Below are positions 60,672 to 64,000 of a DNA stretch of 64,000 bases, piece by piece (positions within the stretch are counted from its first letter, which is position 1; each line of letters starts with the position of its first letter). The notes under the pieces were generated by a model that had not been told where the DNA came from, searched no databases, and worked only from the letters and a program-made list of their open reading frames with translations. The DNA is from Intrasporangium flavum (GTDB lineage Bacteria; Actinomycetota; Actinomycetes; Actinomycetales; Dermatophilaceae). Location: the NCBI RefSeq assembly GCF_001956915.1, contig NZ_MLJO01000026.1:62001-126000 (forward strand), given 5' to 3'. Position numbers and translations under genes: made by a program.

Positions 60672-61748
60672 ATGGACGACGAGACCCGCCCCGGGCCCGC
60701 TGCGGCCGACACGGCCGCCGACCACCGGCTCCTCGAGCAGGCGCTCTACGAGGTCAAGCGGACCATCGTCGGGCAGGACGTGCTGCTCGAGCGGATGGTC
60801 GTCGCCCTCCTGGCGCGCGGCCACCTGCTCGTCGAGGGCGTGCCGGGCCTGGCCAAGACGATGGCGATCAAGACCCTCGCCGCCACCGTCGGTGGGGAGT
60901 TCCAGCGCATCCAGTTCACCCCCGACCTCGTGCCGGCCGACCTCGTCGGCACCCGGATCTGGAACCAGCGCGACGGCGAGTTCCAGGTGTCGCTCGGCCC
61001 GGTGTTCGCCAACCTCGTGCTCGCCGACGAGGTCAACCGCGCGCCCGCGAAGGTGCAGAGCGCCCTGCTCGAGGTCATGCAGGAGCGCCAGGTGACGATC
61101 GGCCGGCAGACCTACCCGGCACCCGACCCGTTCCTCGTCATGGCGACACAGAACCCCATCGAGTCCGAGGGCACCTACCAGCTGCCCGAGGCGCAGGTGG
61201 ACCGGTTCATGCTCAAGGTCCTCATCGGCTACCCCTCTGCCGCAGAGGAGTTCGTCGTCGTCGAACGGCAGATCGCGGCCTCGGCCCCGACGGCCCAGGT
61301 GCTCGACCCCGACGTGCTCCGGCGCTTCCAGCACGAGGTCGACGAGGTGTACGTCGACCCGGCCGTCATCGAGTACGCCGTGCGGCTCGCGTCGGCGACG
61401 CGCGACCCGGCCTCGGTCGGGCGCGACGACCTGTCGCGGCTCGTGACCTACGGCGCCAGCCCCCGCGCGTCGATCAACCTCGTGCTCGCGGCCCGGGCGC
61501 TCGCCTTCCTGCGCGGGCGCGACTTCGCCCTGCCGACCGACGTGCACGAGCTCGCGCACGACGTGCTGCGCCACCGCGTCGTCCTGTCGTACGAGGCGCT
61601 CGCGGAGGACCTGTCGGCCGACCAGGTGCTCGCGCCGATCGTGGCCGCGGTGCCGGTGCCGGCGGTCCCGGTCCGCGAGCGTCGCACGGGCACAGGCGCC
61701 CCCGTCGGCGGCGCGGAGGACTCGTCATGGGCGCAGCCCCAGCCCTGA
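60672..61748 (+). CDS. MoxR-family AAA+ ATPase
   Basis: 358 residues from ATG 60672 (GGAGA upstream). AAA+ motifs: Walker A EGVPGLAKTMA near 55, Walker B NLVLADEVNRAP near 115, sensor 1 PFLVMATQNPIESEGTYQLP and a C-terminal helical lid (GRDDLSRLVTYGASPRASIN). MoxR ATPases act as chaperones for the VWA-domain partners encoded next, as in the Bat/aerotolerance operons. The DUF58 gene overlaps the last 22 bases. Confidence 0.95.
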   Translation: MDDETRPGPAAADTAADHRLLEQALYEVKRTIVGQDVLLERMVVALLARGHLLVEGVPGLAKTMAIKTLAATVGGEFQRIQFTPDLVPADLVGTRIWNQRDGEFQVSLGPVFANLVLADEVNRAPAKVQSALLEVMQERQVTIGRQTYPAPDPFLVMATQNPIESEGTYQLPEAQVDRFMLKVLIGYPSAAEEFVVVERQIAASAPTAQVLDPDVLRRFQHEVDEVYVDPAVIEYAVRLASATRDPASVGRDDLSRLVTYGASPRASINLVLAARALAFLRGRDFALPTDVHELAHDVLRHRVVLSYEALAEDLSADQVLAPIVAAVPVPAVPVRERRTGTGAPVGGAEDSSWAQPQP

Positions 61749-62746
61749 CGCCGGAGCGGCTGCTCCGCCGGCTCGAGTGGCGCGTCGTGCGCCGCCTCGA
61801 CGGCCTGCTCCAGGGCGACTACCGCAGCCTCTTCAAGGGCTCCGGCCTCGACTTCACCGACCTGCGCGAGTACGAGCCTGGCGACGACCTCCGGCACGTC
61901 GAGTGGAACGTCACGGCCCGCCTCGACGAGCCGTGGGTGCGCGAGTACGTCGAGGACCGCGAGGTGACGGCGTGGCTGCTGCTCGACGCGTCCCGCTCGA
62001 TGGGCTTCGGCCCGGCCGACCGCAACAAGGACCTCGTCGTGGCCGAGGTGGCCACGACGCTGGCCCACCTGCTGACGCGGGGTGGCAGCCGCGTCGGGGC
62101 CGTGGTCCTCGACGCGGGTGTCGAGGCCGTCGTGCCGCCCGGGTCGGGGCGCACCCAGGTGCTGCGGATCGCGGGCGCCCTGCTCGCGCGCCGCGCCGCG
62201 CACGAGGCGGACGACGCGGACGACCCGGACGACGCGGGCACGACGTCAGCCGGCGCGGGGACCCGGCGCCGGTGGCGGGTCCTCGGGCGTCGGGGAGCCG
62301 GGACGCGTCCCGAGCCACCCGGGGTCACCGACCTCGGCGCCGGCCTCCGGGTGGTCGCCGGGCTCGCCCGCCGCCGCGGGGTGGTCGTCGTCGTCAGCGA
62401 CTTCGTCAGCACTCCGGGCTGGGAGGCCGAGCTCGGGCGGCTCGCGCGGCGCCACGACCTCGTCGCCCTGCGGGTCAGCGACCCGCGCGAGCACGACCTG
62501 CCCAGCGTCGGGACGCTCTACGTCGAGGACCCCGAGACCGGGGAGCAGATCGTCGTCGACACCGACGACGACGCGTTCCGGGCGCGGGTGCGCCAGCTCG
62601 CGCAGGAACGCCGGGACGAGCTCGAGCGGCTGACGCGTCGGGCCGGGGCCGACCTGCACCACCTGTCGACCGACGAGGACCTCGTGCGGGCCCTCGTGCG
62701 CGTGGCTGCCTTGCGCCGCAGGCGGATCGGGGCGCTCCGACGATGA
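61727..62746 (+). CDS. DUF58 protein (MoxR-associated VWA-like)
   Basis: 339 residues from ATG 61727. The DUF58 signature GLDFTDLREYEPGDDLRHVE near 45 and the degenerate VWA MIDAS region WLLLDASRSMGFG near 90 are present. An insert near 160-200 is Asp- and Arg-rich. VVVVSDFVSTPGWEAELGRL continues the VWA-like fold. DUF58 proteins work with MoxR and VWA-BatA/BatB proteins in envelope or stress operons. Overlaps the MoxR stop by 22 bases and the next gene by four. Confidence 0.93.
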   Translation: MGAAPALTPERLLRRLEWRVVRRLDGLLQGDYRSLFKGSGLDFTDLREYEPGDDLRHVEWNVTARLDEPWVREYVEDREVTAWLLLDASRSMGFGPADRNKDLVVAEVATTLAHLLTRGGSRVGAVVLDAGVEAVVPPGSGRTQVLRIAGALLARRAAHEADDADDPDDAGTTSAGAGTRRRWRVLGRRGAGTRPEPPGVTDLGAGLRVVAGLARRRGVVVVVSDFVSTPGWEAELGRLARRHDLVALRVSDPREHDLPSVGTLYVEDPETGEQIVVDTDDDAFRARVRQLAQERRDELERLTRRAGADLHHLSTDEDLVRALVRVAALRRRRIGALRR

Positions 62747-63723
62747 CGCTGACCTGGCCGTGGATGCTGGTGGGGCTCGCGGTCCTGCCGGTGCTCGTCG
62801 TCGCCTACCGGCGGCTGCTCGACGGCCGGGCCGCCCGCGTGCGGGCCATGGCCGCCGAGGGGTTCGTCGTGGTGGAGCGGCGCGACCGCCTCCGGCACCT
62901 CGGCCCGGCGCTGCTGCTCGCCGCGCTCGCGCTGCTCGTCGCGGCACTGACGCGTCCGGTCGCGGCCGTGGCCGAGCCGCACCGCGAGGGCACCGTCGTG
63001 CTCGCGTTCGACGTGTCGAACAGCATGGCGGCCGCCGACCTCAAGCCGACGCGCCTCGAGGCGGCGAAGTCGGCGGCGCGGTCGTTCGTCGCGAAGCAGC
63101 CGGCGAGCGTGCGCATCGCCGTCGTCGCGTTCGGCGGCAGCGGCGTCGTGACCCAGCGCCCGACCGATGACCGGACCGCGGTGCTCGCCGCGATCGCCCG
63201 GCTGACACCGCAGAGCGACACGTCGCTGGCCGGGGGCATCCTCGGTGGCCTGAGCGCGATCGCGGGCCGGCCCGTGCACGCGCCGTCCGACACCGAGAAC
63301 GGCGCCGCCGACGAGACGCCGATCGGCTACTACGGCGGCACGGCGATCGTCCTGCTCACCGACGGCGAGAACACGTCGGGCACCGACCCGCAGGAGCTCG
63401 CCGACCTCGCCTCCGCCGCCGGGGTGCGCATCGACCCGGTGGGGCTGGGGACGCCGGCCGGCACCGTCATCGAGGTGGACGGGTTCAGCATCGCGACGGC
63501 CCTCGACGAGACGGTCCTTCGCCAGATCGCCGACACGACCGGCGGCACGTACCGACGCGCGTCGGACGTGGCCACCCTTGCGGCCGTGTACGACTCGATC
63601 CAGCTGCAGTGGACGACGCGGTCGGTGCCCCACGAGATCACCTCGCTCGTCGCCGGGGTGGCCGCGCTGCTGCTGCTGGCCGGGGCCGGGGTCACGGTGC
63701 TGCGGCAGGGGCGGGTGGTCTAG
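62743..63723 (+). CDS. VWA-domain membrane protein (BatA-like)
   Basis: 326 residues from ATG 62743. An N-terminal span (WMLVGLAVLPVLVVAYRRLL), a second (LGPALLLAALALLVAALTRP), then a VWA domain with MIDAS AFDVSNSMAAADLKPT near 90 and LLTDGENTSGTDP near 205, and a C-terminal span (EITSLVAGVAALLLLAGAGV). The layout is that of BatA/BatB proteins of aerotolerance operons. It sits in the membrane with the VWA outside. Metal-binding Asp/Ser residues are intact. Confidence 0.93.
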   Translation: MTLTWPWMLVGLAVLPVLVVAYRRLLDGRAARVRAMAAEGFVVVERRDRLRHLGPALLLAALALLVAALTRPVAAVAEPHREGTVVLAFDVSNSMAAADLKPTRLEAAKSAARSFVAKQPASVRIAVVAFGGSGVVTQRPTDDRTAVLAAIARLTPQSDTSLAGGILGGLSAIAGRPVHAPSDTENGAADETPIGYYGGTAIVLLTDGENTSGTDPQELADLASAAGVRIDPVGLGTPAGTVIEVDGFSIATALDETVLRQIADTTGGTYRRASDVATLAAVYDSIQLQWTTRSVPHEITSLVAGVAALLLLAGAGVTVLRQGRVV

Positions 63724-64000
63724 GTGTCGTTCGGCCAGCCGCTGCTGCTGCTCCTCCTGCTCGCCGTGCCGGTGCTGCTCGCCGCCTACGTGTGGCAGCT
63801 GCGGCGCCGTCGCCGGCAGGCGGTTCGCTTCCCCGACGTCGCGCTGCTGCGGTCGGCGGGCGCGTCGCGTCGGTCGTGGCGCCGGCACCTGCCCGTGGCG
63901 CTCGTGCTCGGCGCGCTGGCGCTGCTCGGGGTGGGCAGCGCGCGCCCGACCGTCGAGGCCGACGTGTCGGCGTCGAGCTCGACGATCATCCTCGCCCTCG
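63724..64000 (+). CDS. VWA-domain membrane protein (BatB-like), partial
   Basis: Starts at GTG 63724, directly after the BatA-like stop, and is cut by the window edge after 92 codons. The visible part has the same plan as its neighbour: a span (PLLLLLLLAVPVLLAAYVWQ), a basic RRRRRQAVRFPDVALLRSAG loop, a second span (LPVALVLGALALLGVGSARP) and the beginning of a VWA strand (SSSTIILAL) leading to the expected MIDAS motif outside the window. It is the second of a BatA/BatB pair. Confidence 0.85.
   Translation, partial: MSFGQPLLLLLLLAVPVLLAAYVWQLRRRRRQAVRFPDVALLRSAGASRRSWRRHLPVALVLGALALLGVGSARPTVEADVSASSSTIILAL

Noticed and set aside
1..64000. CRISPR array, tRNA, rRNA or insertion sequence
   Set aside because: No regularly spaced repeats of CRISPR length, no clover-leaf with CCA end, no ribosomal sequence and no transposase motif were seen on either strand.

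Overview
This window comes from a high-GC actinobacterium. The evidence is frequent GTG starts, a DUF222/HNH (13E12-type) gene behind an actinobacterial LexA box, an actinobacterial-style ydaO riboswitch in front of a cell-wall hydrolase, and dense LacI/DeoR-controlled sugar transporters. A member of the Micrococcales, perhaps the Intrasporangiaceae, is likely, but the genus cannot be fixed from this sequence.

Layout. (1) About 1-11,900 is a lower-GC accessory island. It opens with a restriction-modification/defence cluster: an Mrr-nuclease/SF2-helicase fusion cut by the window edge, a GHKL (MORC/MutL-like) ATPase with zinc ribbons, Vsr, and a divergent Dcm C5-methyltransferase. Two weak small genes follow. 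Then comes a tight four-gene operon: a C2H2-finger protein, a coiled-coil protein, a divergent Hsp70, and a coiled-coil protein whose C-terminus resembles RelE-type toxins. I know of no described system with this composition, so it is the best candidate for something new. (2) 12,017-17,564 is a LacI-controlled sugar ABC importer with a GH32-like enzyme and two visible operators. (3) 17,586-21,823 holds two hypothetical genes, a ribbon-helix-helix/SPFH pair with a near-perfect operator, and an SOS-box-preceded, frameshifted DUF222/HNH pseudogene. (4) 22,059-31,679 holds a GH38 alpha-mannosidase and, convergent to it, a DeoR-led six-gene ABC importer operon ending in a PHP-type metallohydrolase.

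(5) 31,858-46,842 is mixed: a cation-efflux protein, a large secreted protein with 14 paired-cysteine repeats, a GH31 glucosidase, a frameshifted FAD oxidoreductase, cupin and SRPBCC genes, a fused/split paralogue set of unknown function, a membrane protein and a secreted subtilase. (6) 46,996-57,662 holds an MFS carrier, pirin, a zinc alcohol dehydrogenase, a His/Met-rich membrane protein with a DUF305 lipoprotein, DUF1801, a second GH38, and a CHAP cell-wall hydrolase behind both a CRP-type site and a c-di-AMP riboswitch. (7) 57,672-64,000 holds a potassium channel, a CHAD protein, a membrane-anchored trypsin-like protease and a MoxR-DUF58-VWA-VWA operon that runs off the right edge.

Functional picture. 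The right-hand four fifths is a chromosomal region for glycan scavenging (GH31, GH32, two GH38, two ABC importers) and cell-envelope maintenance. The left fifth looks horizontally acquired and defence-related. At the DNA level, the palindrome GACGCGTC is strongly over-represented outside the island and not seen inside it, and a hairpin repeat built on TGCTCACTCGAT sits at two convergent gene ends.
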